Part shown: piece by piece, positions 36,371 to 47,850 of the stretch
Position numbering within the stretch: the stretch's first letter is position 1
Layout of the letters: every line of letters starts with the position of its first letter
DNA from: Opeltia flavorubescens
Lineage: Eukaryota; Ascomycota; Lecanoromycetes; Teloschistales; Teloschistaceae
Assembly: GCA_000442125.1 (NCBI GenBank)
Contig: KE546980.1
Coordinates: forward strand, 992,001 to 1,056,000
DNA: 64,000 nucleotides
Direction of reading: 5' to 3'
Made by a program: the position numbers and the translations under genes
Notes under the pieces: generated by a model
Database searches by the model: none
Told to the model about the DNA's origin: nothing
What the model saw: only the letters and a program-made list of their open reading frames with translations

Positions 36371-37560
36371 CTATAAAGCTCTTCTAACAGGCAGTTCTTG
36401 ATGATTCCTCTGGTATGGAGCTTCGTGCACCTGTTCGGGTGTCATCTCGTGAGGTGGCGCGTTCCCGTGTGCTTCCGACGGCTTCGCCCAAGATTCAAGC
36501 TCTGGAGGCTCGCCGTTGGTACTTGTGGGTTGGTCGTCGATTGCCATAGCTGGAGCTTCGCTTTGTTCATCGACGATCGCCGTATCTCCTGTTCCCTTTC
36601 GCTTTCCCCATAGAAAAGCTGCAGCTGTCACTATTCCTAGAGCTCCGATCACGCTTCCGATCGCAGCTCCAGTGATTGCACCTTTCGAAAGCCCCCTTTT
36701 GTCTTTGTGTGTATTCATCGAATTATTCGTGGAAGTATTGCTGGCAAGAATCGTCCAACGAGGTTCCCACAAGCTGGCAAAAGTCCCAAGCGCATTCGGA
36801 GCGAGAGACTTGTCGGTAGAGTTATAGATCTTGGTAATGCTCTGCTCCATACTAGACCCTGGACCTTGCGCGATGAACGTCAGGTTATTCTCATACTCGA
36901 ATCCAACAAAGGCAGCCTGGAGAAATGCACGCCCTAATGCGGGTTGATAGTTTTCTGGAACACATGGAAAGCATTGTGAGGGCGTATCCACAATGGGGGG
37001 CTCCAACCTTGAATTCAGGACCTGGAAAGGTATCTTGACGGTGATATCGTTGGTTTCCTTATCGGCAAGGACGATAGCCATGCATGCCGGAGAGCCAACG
37101 ATTCGAGAGAAGTCTTTCCCAGCATCAAAGTCTGTAAATGAAGACCCATGTCCTAAGTGACGGGAAGATACTGGGCGACTGTCTCGCAAATACCCGAGAG
37201 AAGATACATGTAAGGAATACTAGGATTGAGATATATTATCCTCGAACCTATCCTACCGCCTCGAGCTTGTGCTTCACTGGCTCCGAAGTCATCATTGATG
37301 CCATGCCAGACGCTTATACTGTTTGATTCGTTGAATGGCGAAACCCCGATATCAACATCAAGGATGTCGTCCAGAATGAACGCTTGAGGTCCACTTGTCG
37401 ATGATCTTGATAGATCAAACGTACCAATGTTTCCAAGCACCCTATTCTGCTCATAACCACCTAGTACCAAGGATCCTGGCTGATTGAGACTTGCACTTCC
37501 CATATGAAGACCAGAGAACATAGACGCTATTTGATTACTTGGAGCTCGTCGACGGCCACG
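36371..37560 (-). pseudogene. Decayed, 5'-truncated aspartic-protease-like membrane protein gene
   Basis: Two overlapping frames carry the C-terminal half of a fungal pepsin-like membrane protein: GLHMGSASLNQPGSLVLGGY (37,440-37,510) down to CETVAQYLPVT, then another frame with DFSRIVGSPACMAIVL, ALGRAFLQAAFVG, one membrane helix near 36,620 and a cytosolic tail. The first frame meets TAG at 37153-37155, where relatives continue with Tyr, and a frame change follows before 37,130. A 62-bp GT-AG intron (37132-37193) could bypass both, but would remove the conserved CETVAQYLPVT segment, so decay is the better reading. The N-terminal half with the first catalytic Asp is missing: only 234 bp separate this frame from the stop of the next gene, and nothing protease-like is seen there. 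Alternative: a live, truncated gene using that intron. Confidence 0.6.
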
Positions 37561-37794
37561 AAAAGCAATCGTCTCAAGTCTTCCGTGTCCGGGGGTAAAC
37601 TTTGATTGTCAATATCTCAATCAACACACTATAGGCAACGACGCTGGAGTAGTGACAAGCTGTCGCACTGGTATCTCCTGCCCTCACCAGGGCACGAGAT
37701 GGCCAATCAATTGGATGCGGACTAGAGGGTACACGTAGCGGGCAAAGTTCATCGAGGAGTAGTGCTTCAATCCCAACCCAACAACAACGATCCT

Positions 37795-38877
37795 TCAGCC
37801 TAAATACCCAGCCCAACCAGGCTTCTCTGTGCCCCTAGAATCATACTTGATACAGTAATACCCCACCGCCGTCACCACCTGCATGAAAAAGAACACCACC
37901 CGCCACACCTGCGTGAATTTCTTGAAACTGATTTCATGGTCATCGTCGTAATTGGCCTCATCCGCCAGCCCAATCGAAGAAGCCAGTTGCCCTAGTCTCA
38001 GCGCGATCATCCAGAGAGCATCAATCTTTCCCACCACACTAGGCTGGATCCTAACATCCAGAAGCAACCAATATACATACAAAAACAGCTCAAAAGCGTA
38101 CATTCCCCATTTGCCGTCAATACCGGGAGAGAGATGGGAGAGGTAGAAAAGGGTGTAGAAGCCGAGTATCATGGTTACAGCGAAGGTGTCGGACCAGGTG
38201 GGAGGGGGCTCACGGAGATGCATTGTTTGATACAAGTTGGCAAAGAGGAGGTATATGGCTATGGAATCGGAGAGGTGGATTGCGAGGTAGCATACCAGGG
38301 CGGCAATGGCGTTCATCGTGTCTAGGAATTTCTGTTCTGACCACCTGATTTGTGTATAGGAATGTTCGCCGTACCGAGCGGGTATGATCACCAGCAGTTC
38401 GAGGATGATCCAAGGGATGAGATACAGAGATGCTAAAGCCTGAGTTCCCGGTATACCAGTGCAAGCATACACTTTTAGCGTCTGCGGCAGAACACCGAAG
38501 ACGAAGAGGATAGCTCGGAAGATATCGTTCTCCTGTAGACTTTGTAGCTGGGTGCGAGTTGAACTAGCGTCATTAAAATCCTGATATCTGGCCATAGACA
38601 CATGTCTGATCGCGTGCCGTGGACTCCTGTGCTTGACAGCAAGGTAGGTTGTTTGGGAGAGGACGTTCAGAGCATCTACTGCACAGAGTACTGGCGATGC
38701 ACGCAAGTAGAAACTCTGTTCGGCTGTGATACTCGATGCTAATCGGCCTGCAGGTTGAGTCATGGAGTTGAACACGATGGGGAGGAGGGCCCAGAGTATC
38801 GTCGGCCATGAGACTTGACTGTTGGTGGCTAGAGATAGGTTGTCGGACAGTGTAACATTCGAGGTATTCGGAGACAT
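37795..38877 (-). CDS. Multi-pass membrane protein of unknown function
   Basis: Single exon, 360 aa from the ATG at 38877. I count seven to eight hydrophobic helices, for example VSWPTILWALLPIVF, ILFVFGVLPQTLKVYAC, LIPWIILELLVIIPA and VFFFMQVVTAVGYYC. There is a short glycosylation-prone N-terminus with several Asn-x-Ser/Thr sites and no cleavable signal. I do not recognise the family. No catalytic motif is seen. Plus-strand composition turns from C-rich to G-rich near 38,110 inside the gene. The downstream neighbour on the same strand is the protease-like remnant. Confidence 0.75.
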   Translation of the reverse strand: MSPNTSNVTLSDNLSLATNSQVSWPTILWALLPIVFNSMTQPAGRLASSITAEQSFYLRASPVLCAVDALNVLSQTTYLAVKHRSPRHAIRHVSMARYQDFNDASSTRTQLQSLQENDIFRAILFVFGVLPQTLKVYACTGIPGTQALASLYLIPWIILELLVIIPARYGEHSYTQIRWSEQKFLDTMNAIAALVCYLAIHLSDSIAIYLLFANLYQTMHLREPPPTWSDTFAVTMILGFYTLFYLSHLSPGIDGKWGMYAFELFLYVYWLLLDVRIQPSVVGKIDALWMIALRLGQLASSIGLADEANYDDDHEISFKKFTQVWRVVFFFMQVVTAVGYYCIKYDSRGTEKPGWAGYLG

Positions 38878-39589
38878 TGACGTAGTAGATTAGACCCATC
38901 AGTACCTACATTAACATGGAAAGGTTCGAGAAGAACGAATTTCATTTGTGCAACAATGTACAAGTGACATTGAAAGGAAAAGGCACAAGGCTGAATGTGG
39001 TGAACTGGCGAGGCAGATTGCAGCCTCTTAAAAGCCCACCATCACATGAGCTTTAAGAGAGTATTCAAAATGATCTGAAGCATATTGTGGAAAGCAAAAC
39101 ACGCGAATATACGGAGCAATAAAATACGTAAGTACTGATTATCCTATCGAAGAGAAAGAAAAGCCTGTAAAGCAACGTTGACGGATATGCCAATATACGT
39201 CACCTTACATCTTTAAAGCGCGGCTACTTAAATCTCTTGGCGTCTACTTCAGTTGTCATGTGAAAGCTTACTAAAAACAGCACACAGACTTTTTGCAACT
39301 CCCGGCATCATGTTGCATATTCAACAAACAAGATCGGAGTTCCATCAAAGATTGTCATTCAATGCTTTGCTCAGCCGATGTTACAGCCGGCTGATGCATG
39401 CTACCGTTTTCATGCATTATGACGTTAATAATTCCATGAAGGTTGCACATATTACGCTGAACTGCTCTAAAGCCTTTTCATCGCCCTCTATTGCCTTGAT
39501 CTTGCGAAAGACTGCCATTGACTTTCTCTATAACTAATATACGTAATTCTTGATTCAATATAATCGATATCGCACAATTATACTAAATC
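38878..39589. other. Divergent intergenic region, 712 bp
   Basis: AT-rich region between two divergent multi-TM genes. A short frame at 39,253-39,537 has no recognisable content. No repeat is visible. Confidence 0.5.
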
Positions 39590-40874
39590 ATGGCCGAGAT
39601 CCCCTTCGAGGTCTGTAATGCAATACTTAGTGGCAATGCTGACTTTCCAGACGTAACACCTAACCCGGACGTCTCAGGCATTGGTGTACGTAATTTTCTC
39701 CAATCTGGTCTACGATTCACCCAGAGTACTCGAAAGGCGCCAGAAGTCTTAAGCTGATACTTCACAGGTTCTGATCGGCTTCCTGACACCTGCTTACCTG
39801 ACCTTGGCGCTGGTCATCGTGTATTATTTGATGGGCTACATTGAAGATGATTTCACGAACGAGTTGGATAGCTTGGTCATCGGTAAAATGTCTCCCAAGA
39901 AGTACTTCGGGCCCTTACCAAAATTGGAGACAAGACTTCGAAGGATTATCCTCACGTTCAGTGACCAGCAAGCGGTCACAGGCATTGCTTTGCTGGGCAG
40001 TGGTTACGCCCAATTGAACTCCGGTATTGATAGGTATCATTGGCAGATACTTGTATACCTTGCTTGGTTCTCCTCACTAACTCATCTGACGACATTGACG
40101 GTTTTGAGGCAACATTTCCTACATAATCCTGCTGCTCGTCTAGGAAGAGTTGTGCTCATGTTAATCACAGTAGCTATGCTGGCGATTGCTCTCTTACCGA
40201 CCGGCGATACCCAATGGTCCTTTGGTGATGATTGGGGATATCGTCAAAGTCAAGGTGTTCCTGCACGGTGCTATTTTCAGCGGTTGGGCCCGTATAATCA
40301 TGAACGACACTTCGATATCCGCTCGCTAGGTAGTATCTCTATGATAATATCCATCTTTGTCCTAGCTTCCGGATACCTGACAAGGGCTGTCAAGCTCTCG
40401 GACCGCGCCACCAAAATCACTAGACTTTGGTTCAACGAAAAGCCGAGCAGTTCTCTACTGTGCTTGCGACATTGCGTGCTGAAGCGCCTCAAAACCCCAG
40501 TTCCGACTAATCGTAAGGTCCAATGGGTCGTGGGATACATATCAATAGAAACCTTCGATGTTTGGTTCAAGATTTTATATAATGTTTATGCATCGATGCT
40601 TTGGGAGGTATGTGTACCAATTACCAATTCAGTAGTCGCCATGCGCATCCTGACCTCTTTCAAGATTGTCTGGCTAATATCTGCCCTTGCTTGGGGGACT
40701 CGCAATCTTCTCGTGGTTCGAGTTGCCAACAACATCAATGCAGAAAGCGCTTGGGGGTTTGGGCAGATTTTTGTAGTCATATTGTTAGTGCTACCTCTAC
40801 TGGGCACTATGGAGACTTTCTACGGTAAGCGCGGCCTGAAAACCACTCAGGACATGAACCGCATCAGGCTTTGA
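39590..40874 (+). CDS. Multi-pass membrane protein, uncharacterised fungal family
   Basis: Three exons (39590-39685, 39768-40607, 40665-40874) give 1146 nt and 381 aa. The last intron (57 bp) is a multiple of three without stops, so an unspliced reading is also open. I spliced it because it has a GTATGT donor, a CTGAC branch-like site and restores the helix WEIVWLISALAWGT. The protein has seven or more helices and a strongly conserved block, FSDQQAVTGIALLGSGY then YHWQILVYLAWFSSLTHLTTL, and ALLPTGD. This block marks a family widespread and multi-copy in Pezizomycotina genomes but, to my knowledge, without a known function. A short N-terminal peptide with one Cys precedes helix 1. Confidence 0.8.
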
Positions 40875-41100
40875 TTCATAGTGTATAGAGAGGCAACTAT
40901 CCAGTCGTCAAGAGCAAGAAGATGAAGATGAATCCCTTTCAAACAATACTCCTCGCCATGGTACTCGCACCTCTATTAAAAAACCTCCAATCATTCTTGT
41001 CGGGCACTGGCAAGCAAGGCAAGAACCCTCTGCTACTAAAGACTCTATTCTTCTAGGACATTTACGAAGTCGAACCGAAATACGTAACGGAGAACAATCT

Positions 41101-41559
41101 ATGGACGTCCTTCCCCCCAGAAAATCGTTGCAGCTTGATCATACGGTAGTTGTCAAATCTGAAGCGCAACCAGCCCCAGATGGACACACGGTACAAAATG
41201 CATCATCTAAGTATTACCAATTCCAGTGGTTTTGGATAGCACTCGCGACTGTATTACTCGTGACCATTGCAGCTATCATATTTGTCCTCGCTGTGACGGA
41301 ACGCGCCATAAGGCTCCTTTTTATAATACCCCTTGCTGTAGGATGGATCGTGGTACCGACCTTCTGGTATTCCGCCTCGTTCGTCACCCTCTCCGAATTC
41401 CATGCGCCTTTGGGTACATGGATCGAGACATGCCTAGGTATCACTCGCCAACAACAGAAAGCTATCCTCCGATTACTGACTTGGTGCTGGCCTGTAATCA
41501 CGCTTGCTGCTATGGTATCCACTGAAGTCGGCGTTCTCATGGTAGTTAGGTTGGAATGA
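41101..41559 (+). CDS. Small four-helix membrane protein, hypothetical
   Basis: A 152-aa open frame 226 bp after the preceding membrane gene on the same strand. A polar 40-residue N-terminus is followed by four clear hydrophobic helices: FWIALATVLLVTIAAIIFVL, LLFIIPLAVGWIVVPTFW, a weaker third, and WCWPVITLAAMVS. The pattern of helices and polar loops argues for a real gene. I recognise no family, and there is no intron to support it. It could alternatively be a detached last exon of a longer gene. Confidence 0.45.
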   Translation: MDVLPPRKSLQLDHTVVVKSEAQPAPDGHTVQNASSKYYQFQWFWIALATVLLVTIAAIIFVLAVTERAIRLLFIIPLAVGWIVVPTFWYSASFVTLSEFHAPLGTWIETCLGITRQQQKAILRLLTWCWPVITLAAMVSTEVGVLMVVRLE

Positions 41560-42409
41560 GTAATTGTGTCTTTCGTGTACCTTAAAACTCAATTCTTGCT
41601 TTCACGAAGACGACCTGATTCCGGGTCTCGTGATGGCAAAGACGAGAGCACAAGAGAAGAAGCATCGTACACGGTCGGTATTAAGAAGATATTGCTCCTC
41701 TTGAGGAAGGAAGCTTGGACCGGAAGGTTTCGCAACTGAGCCTGGGAGTCCGTGCATGGATTATTGATTCCTTATAAATCTCACCATTTCGTCTATTGTA
41801 TTATATTGTGTAGATCATCATGGGTCGTCTTACAATTTTGATGGATTCCAAAAGAGCCGGGGTCACTAAGTACGCACCGATTACATACCAGTATGAACAT
41901 GAAAGAATTATCAATACTGAGATGCTTCACGATCAAAATAACAGATCAAGGTTGTAATGGTGGAACCACCATGAGCCTAAAATGCTCTTACACTTTCATT
42001 GTCAAGATTCTGCACGAAATGAGAGCGAGGCTGACGTCGGGCACATTAACTCAAATAATTGTTGTAGTTTGCTAGTTGACACTCCATTTATGCTTGCGAG
42101 TATCGCTATGCACTTCCTAAAACGCTTTATGCTCCTGCCTTACGCTTTGCCCAGAAACAATCTTAGGTCGTTGTATGGAGACTTGAAGTATTATCTAAGG
42201 ATCGCAGCGCCTGAGACTATGGTATTTGAAAAGGTATCTGTCATTCCAGGAGTGCGAACAATAATCCGGTACTAAGGGAATGATATGTACATCTGCGGCA
42301 TTGAGTAACCCTCATCGATGACTCTCCAAATCAATACCATAGAGCCTTCAACTCTTTTCAATTCCTAACCGGAGATCCAATAATCCCAAAGTATCGTTCA
42401 AAATCTGTT
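41560..42409. other. Convergent intergenic region, 850 bp
   Basis: AT-rich spacer with only short open frames. I see no gene, repeat or terminal inverted sequence. Confidence 0.5.
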
Positions 42410-43384
42410 TTATGGCCCTGTTCGGCTGACATGCACCTGCCTTCTGCTTCGTGCCATTGCTTCTTTCCTCCTTTTTCTTCTTTTGTCCTTGAAAGTAGCA
42501 TAGGTATAGTATGCTGCTACGATGGTCGCCAGAGTGCCAGGGATGCCGATGATTAGGGCTATCTTATTGCCTGTGTCGTCACTTCCTCTTATGGTTGTTG
42601 TGTTATCGTCGTTCCCGCTGCTATTTGAATCCTGTATAGGAAATGAGGGACTGGACGCAGAATTCGGAGATGATGGATCTGTAGAGGTGAAGGCTATTGG
42701 GGGTGTTGTTGTTTTCGTTGTTGATGCCGACGAGAAGGATGAGGATGAGAGATGCAAAGTTGAGGTGGCGATCCGTGAGTAGATAGTCGAGAGGTTGACC
42801 GGTGCGGGAGCCAAAAAGAATTCCTCAGTCGGGTGATCACAATCATTGAGTCCATCCTCCGTGTTGCCACAACAGCGCCAGGCTTTCATGTTATAGTCGT
42901 ATACAACATTGTTGTGAGATGATTGAGTTCGATGCACTGCACGAATAGATCTCGTATCAGCTAGGATCACTACACCGAAGGGGAAAATAGCAGTCTTAGC
43001 TGTTTGGGCGTAGTCTGAGAGAAATTGGATCGGGACTCATTGAGGGACTTTACTGCAATGCTTGGGGCACACGGTGGCGTTGAAGGTAGGATCAGTACAT
43101 GGACTGAGGTAGTACATCCCACCATACTGGGGGATGTAACATATATTGTTGGACATGCATACATGGTCGGCACGAGACCCGAAATTCATGAGGCAGCAAT
43201 TGAGGAAGGGTGGTCCTGTGGATGGATGGTTGGCACAGGGCGAGCCGCTGGACCATTCCTTGATTGTGCTATTGTAGGCGTGGTAGCAATCTGGAGATGA
43301 TGCTTCGATGGGAGTAAATGTAGGAATTAAAGAGAATATCAACGGACACAGGAGAGATCTGATTGCTGCATTTCGAGCACTCAT
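42410..43384 (-). CDS. Cys-rich type I membrane protein of unknown function
   Basis: Exons on the minus strand are 43054-43384 and 42410-42936 (858 nt, 285 aa), with a 117-bp intron. A signal peptide (LLCPLIFSLIPTFTP) is followed by a Cys-rich ectodomain with about ten cysteines in a CC / C-x-C style (DCYHAYN, CANHP, CC, CTDPTF, CPKHC), then WRCCGN. A Ser/Thr-rich stalk of about 75 residues, one helix (IALIIGIPGTLATIVAAYY) and a basic cytosolic tail complete it. This layout is common in fungal surface proteins that may act as wall sensors or adhesins; no specific function can be assigned. The splice was chosen because it alone joins KHC to MHRTQSS in frame and keeps the cysteine pattern. Confidence 0.75.
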
Positions 43385-44741
43385 CCTAGAAGCACATGGA
43401 GAGGAGATTTACATCGGACAGGGGAATATGTCAAGAAGAGGCATCTGGTAAATTTCAGGTACAATCGCCTCGTCGAGGCTGAAACGGATGTTCTGCTGTA
43501 GAAATCATGCTTATATCGAGATAACTCATGAGGCTACATTATGCGGTTTCAAGTACGGTTACCTTTGCGGTCTATGGACGCCAGGTCCAAGACCTCGTCT
43601 CATTCTATTTGGGATGCTCTCCGATCGCTTGCCTAGACAGGTTTACTCACTTTGAGGTATTCTAGACCGCGCCTGTTAAGCACTGGAGAATAGACCGAGC
43701 ACCGCTGTGAGTGCGTTCCAGAGAAAGGGTGTGTGGGCAAGTAGACTGGAGAAGCCGAAGAAATACCGCTACGCTAATCCACTTATTGGCGTTTTTTCGG
43801 GTTCATCTCCAAGAAGTTGGTCGGCGTCAGCTAATGCAAGGGAGGTTCATGAGGCAGCCAGAGCCTTACAACAAGTGGAATATTAGAAATGCAATATGGA
43901 AGGACTTCCTCGAAATGCACGCCAGCCCATATCGCCGCACTCTTCAGATCGCAGGCCCCTGGTGGAACTCAGCAACCAACTGTAATCTGTCCTCCAACTA
44001 GCCTTTACTCAAATCACCTTCAGTATCAGTCCCCTCTCAAGGATTTTGATGCACACACGATCTCTATACCCAGACAAGACCCCTACCCTAGAAATCGTAA
44101 TATGACCAAATGTTACAAGTTGGCATTAGAATTCCTAGGCAAGGCTGTCTCCTTCGTCTATCATATTAGTTCCCTTTTTCCTGGCTACTTCCCGTCTTTA
44201 CTTTTTCCATCTTCAATGTCTGAAGTATTATTCAGGTTTGGGGCTTCCTTTCAATCAAGCATCAATATGGCAAAAGTCCTCAAAGGATTTACGCATAAGG
44301 TAGTCGTCGGTTTGTTGAATTCCGCATAGAAAATCGGCACAGTATCAGATGAGGCTGCGCAAAATCTGCTTTTGATAAGCTCACGAACAAGTACTCCTTT
44401 TCCACCACAAGTCGTCGTTTCCGAATCGTACAACTCTACATTTTGCATGATGCAGACTGCAGTATCCCGCCGCTTTGAGCTTTCAAGGCCCAGAAGAACA
44501 AGGCATCTGCGTACCGCGCCAATGCAATCATTGCACTCGAAGAGCTCCATTGATTTGCCTACAGTATCATCAAGCATAGCCAGATTCCCCGCAGGATGCA
44601 CAGCCTATCTGATAAAGGAAGTGCTCATATTCAGTACGAGGATTCAACACCCTTTCTCTTTATAGAGGTGCTTTAACAACTAGATAACTACTATAAGATC
44701 TCACTGGTTTCACCAGTATTGGCCACCCGAAAAACATCGCC
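43385..44741. other. Intergenic, about 1.36 kb
   Basis: Between two divergent type I membrane protein genes. Open frames near 43,889-44,329 and 44,372-44,665 carry no recognisable domain and overlap each other in opposite directions. Treated as non-coding. Confidence 0.45.
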
Positions 44742-45850
44742 ATGTTTCTAATACTTTGCATGGTCGTCAAGATACTAATTAGTTTAGAGAGCGTTTTTCC
44801 GGCATCGTTGACCCAATCAACGTTTATAGCAACACCGGCTCCTACCGTTGGTCTTAGCGGAAATAATCCGACTAGCTCTAGCAGCGTGACACCAGTATTG
44901 ATCAGTACGAAGAGGCAACAAAGGTCACCAATCGATGAAATTTCTGATTTTTGTCCCAACAGCTATAACTCCTGATCCCGAATGTACCGGCTGTCAATTT
45001 GCCGCCGAACTTGCCTCTGCAAGACTTCCACAAATACCATTTGGATACAAGGTAGCTCTAGGCAGGTACGTCGATAAGTCTCCAGCCGATTTTCTCGATA
45101 AGTGCTGATGGACCCAGTCCAAAAGTTCCGTCGTCAATGTTTCAGGGATATATTCTTACAAGCTCGTTTAAAGTCAACGGCGTTTGTGTAACGACATCGT
45201 TTGTGAGAGCTCTTTCGAGTCCATTCACAGTCACTAATACAGATTCTGTACCCGATGAAAATTTCACCACTTCAGCAGTCATAGTATTCGCGAAATTCCT
45301 TGGACTTACACAATGTCAAGGGTCCGGTAATACCGTTGGGGGAGCCGTTCTATCCCAGGTTCCGCTCGCGACAAAAACAATAGTGACGCTCGCTTCGGCA
45401 AATTCCTCAAGGACGACTGCACCAGCGACTCCAGCTCAATCCAACTCAAATCGTACATCCAATTCAACTGACTTAGCAGCCACAAACTATCCAAATGGAC
45501 CTAGCAAAAGGACAAAGATTACCCTTGGCAGCAGCATCCCAATCGTCACAATCTTGTGCTGCGCAGCCATATTCCTAGCGATAAAACGATATCGCGGGAA
45601 TAAGCGCCAACGCCAGTTAGAAGTCAAACTACCGTCTTCGGAGGAGGATCAACCCTACCTGCAGCAAAAAGGAGAGCTTTCAGCCGAAGAAAAACACAAA
45701 TTCGAATTAGAGGGCCATCAGCGGCAGACTGAATTAGACGGCTCGAACGAGATACATGAAATGCCGGATATTTTGGAGGAGCTTATGAACCGTCACAGAC
45801 AGGAGCTGCGAGGTGAAGAGCACTGTAAAGAGCTTGAGCATTCTAGATGA
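44742..45850 (+). CDS. Type I membrane protein with Ser/Thr-rich ectodomain
   Basis: Three exons (44742-44904, 44963-45051, 45146-45850) give 957 nt and 318 aa. A signal peptide (MFLILCMVVKILISL) leads into a Thr/Ser-rich stretch, then a small Cys-containing module (ITPDPECTGCQFAAELASARL, about residues 55-75), then VCVTTSFVRALSSPF. A second Ser/Thr/Asn-rich stalk, one helix (SIPIVTILCCAAIFLAI) and a Glu/Gln-rich cytosolic tail with repeated RQELRGEEH-like wording follow. Such tails recur in fungal single-pass proteins of unknown role. Splice sites were set by phase and by continuity of the Cys module; the first intron is the least certain. Confidence 0.62.
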
Positions 45851-47850
45851 TCCCAGATCAGCCAACTAGGCTACATAAAGTATTGCGCAAGATCTGACTA
45901 GATGGCTTGGAATATATCCTTTCTCCTTATGTGTCTTGACCCATCACACCTGGTCGAATGTTCATCTCTCCACCCTTTCACCTTGTGCAATGCGGCTATG
46001 AAATATATCATATCATAATCTGTGCGCTATAGATCTTATTATGTCAGAGATAATCCAGCCAATAACGAATCGAGCCTCCGTACCAGAAGGATTTCACAGA
46101 CTGATAATTCACCGAAATCCTTCTTGGGAGGGTTACATCGAATACATTCAGGATCCACCATCGCAGCCGCGCAGAGCTTTAGGTCGGCACGTACTATAAA
46201 CATCAAGAAATTGATTTTAAGGCCATGGGAAATCAACCTTACGCTACATTTCCATCTGATGGTATCACGATCCCTCGAGTCCTGCAAGATGAAGAGGATC
46301 TCAGGGTTCCCAACTCCATGCCAATCAAAATCAACCTCTAATCCTCCGAGTATTAGTCCTAAGCCGAGCTCGATCGCGAGCTAATCTACATATTGCTCTA
46401 CCTTGTGTGAATTTGGTGCGGTTCACCACGCGGTTGCTTCCTTGAGATCTCGAATAATTGCAGTGATATCTTTCGTTCGATATAAACGATGATCATATTG
46501 GCAGATGTTCGATCTTCGATACATCAGTTTAGGTATAGATTATTCGGGTGGCTTTGCCTCTTTTCCTCATACGCTGTGTCAATTAAGTATACTTTTGGAT
46601 CTGAGAAGTCCATGGTATGATCTCCGGCTGCAGAAATTCTCTTGCGGCCATTGTCACCACCCGAAGCTCGTCAAAGCCGTCGAAAGTTCTCCTCACAGGT
46701 CACTGTTCCATCCGATCACACGTTGTGAACAATTTTGAATCCATTTCCCGGTATATTCGATTATAGCTAATTCTTACCTCGATCTACATGAGTGACCCTT
46801 GATAAAATGTTGACTGAATTTCTACACTACCGTGATCATGTTATCCATGCACAATAAATTTGATATGCCTTTGTTGGATTTTTGAAAATCCAGCCCTCAC
46901 CCGCCCTTCCTTCATGACCCGAGAAAAGAACATGATCAGTTTGGGAAACTTCCGCTGAACGCAAAAGAATCTCCACAGGCAATCAAAGGAGAATCATAGC
47001 CTGATTTCTCATCATGTATAATAACCTTTTATTTCAATTCTTGCTTACGCGATGACGAGGTGGGGATGAAGATTGAATCGACAGGGCGTAAATATATAGC
47101 AAGTTTCTTTGACTACTACTCTGCCCTTTTGCATTCAATGTAGCGACTTCCGCACCGTTTGTAGCGTTATGTTTGCATTCTACCTATATGTATTTCACTC
47201 GCTCTAGAACTTTCGCTGGAGAACTATACCGTTTAGGGAAATTCTGTGGGATTCCTGGTAAACCAAGAAAGTGTCATATTAATTGCGCTGGGGGAAGGAC
47301 ATATTTCTAGATGGTTGAAAAAAAGGGTTGAATATGCTAAATGGCCCCCTTGTTTATTCTGTCTATCACCTAACCAAATCTAAAATTTTGTTCTCTCTGA
47401 TCTTGACTCATCGCCTTCTTGACAACGAAGCCGGATGTATCCAGTGCGTTCTCTTATATGGAACTTGATCGAGGTGTTATTGATGGGAAATGGAGCAACC
47501 AGTCTCACACACTCTTGTGGGGTTAGCTTCGGTGTGATGCTTGCCAACAAATATGACCGCAACCATATTGGTTGGTACACACATGAGGGAATGTTCTTTT
47601 CTCCATCTGCCGACTCTGCCCTGGAGCTACATGTAGCTGACTTCCGTCATGTAGAATAGACCCGAACTTTATTGTCCTAGCAGCATCGTCATTCGTCAAA
47701 GTCCATTGTCGCATGCGGTGCTAACATTGCGGACAAAGGTTGGTTTGAAGGATTCTCTGCTTAGTCTGGCCCTTCGAGCCTGTGTAGATGATAAAGATCG
47801 TTGTGTGTCAGTCTCGTACTCCGTAATACAGCGAGATCAGAATAGTGTTG
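45851..47850. other. Longest intergenic gap, 2.0 kb
   Basis: AT-rich region between two convergent genes. Short frames (for example 46,022-46,384 and 47,435-47,659) have no splice logic or domain. I find no terminal inverted repeats or transposase motif. It may contain old degenerate sequence beyond recognition by eye. Confidence 0.45.

Noticed and set aside
40608-40664. Reading the multi-TM gene straight through this in-frame 57-bp segment.
   Set aside because: It has a good donor, branch-like site and acceptor, and removing it restores the helix expected in the family; kept only as an alternative.
43889-44665. Open frames that might form a gene between the two type I membrane proteins.
   Set aside because: No domain, no convincing splice sites, and competing frames on both strands.
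46022-46384. A 120-codon plus-strand frame in the longest gap.
   Set aside because: Composition is unlike the neighbouring proteins and no domain, signal or membrane helix is seen.
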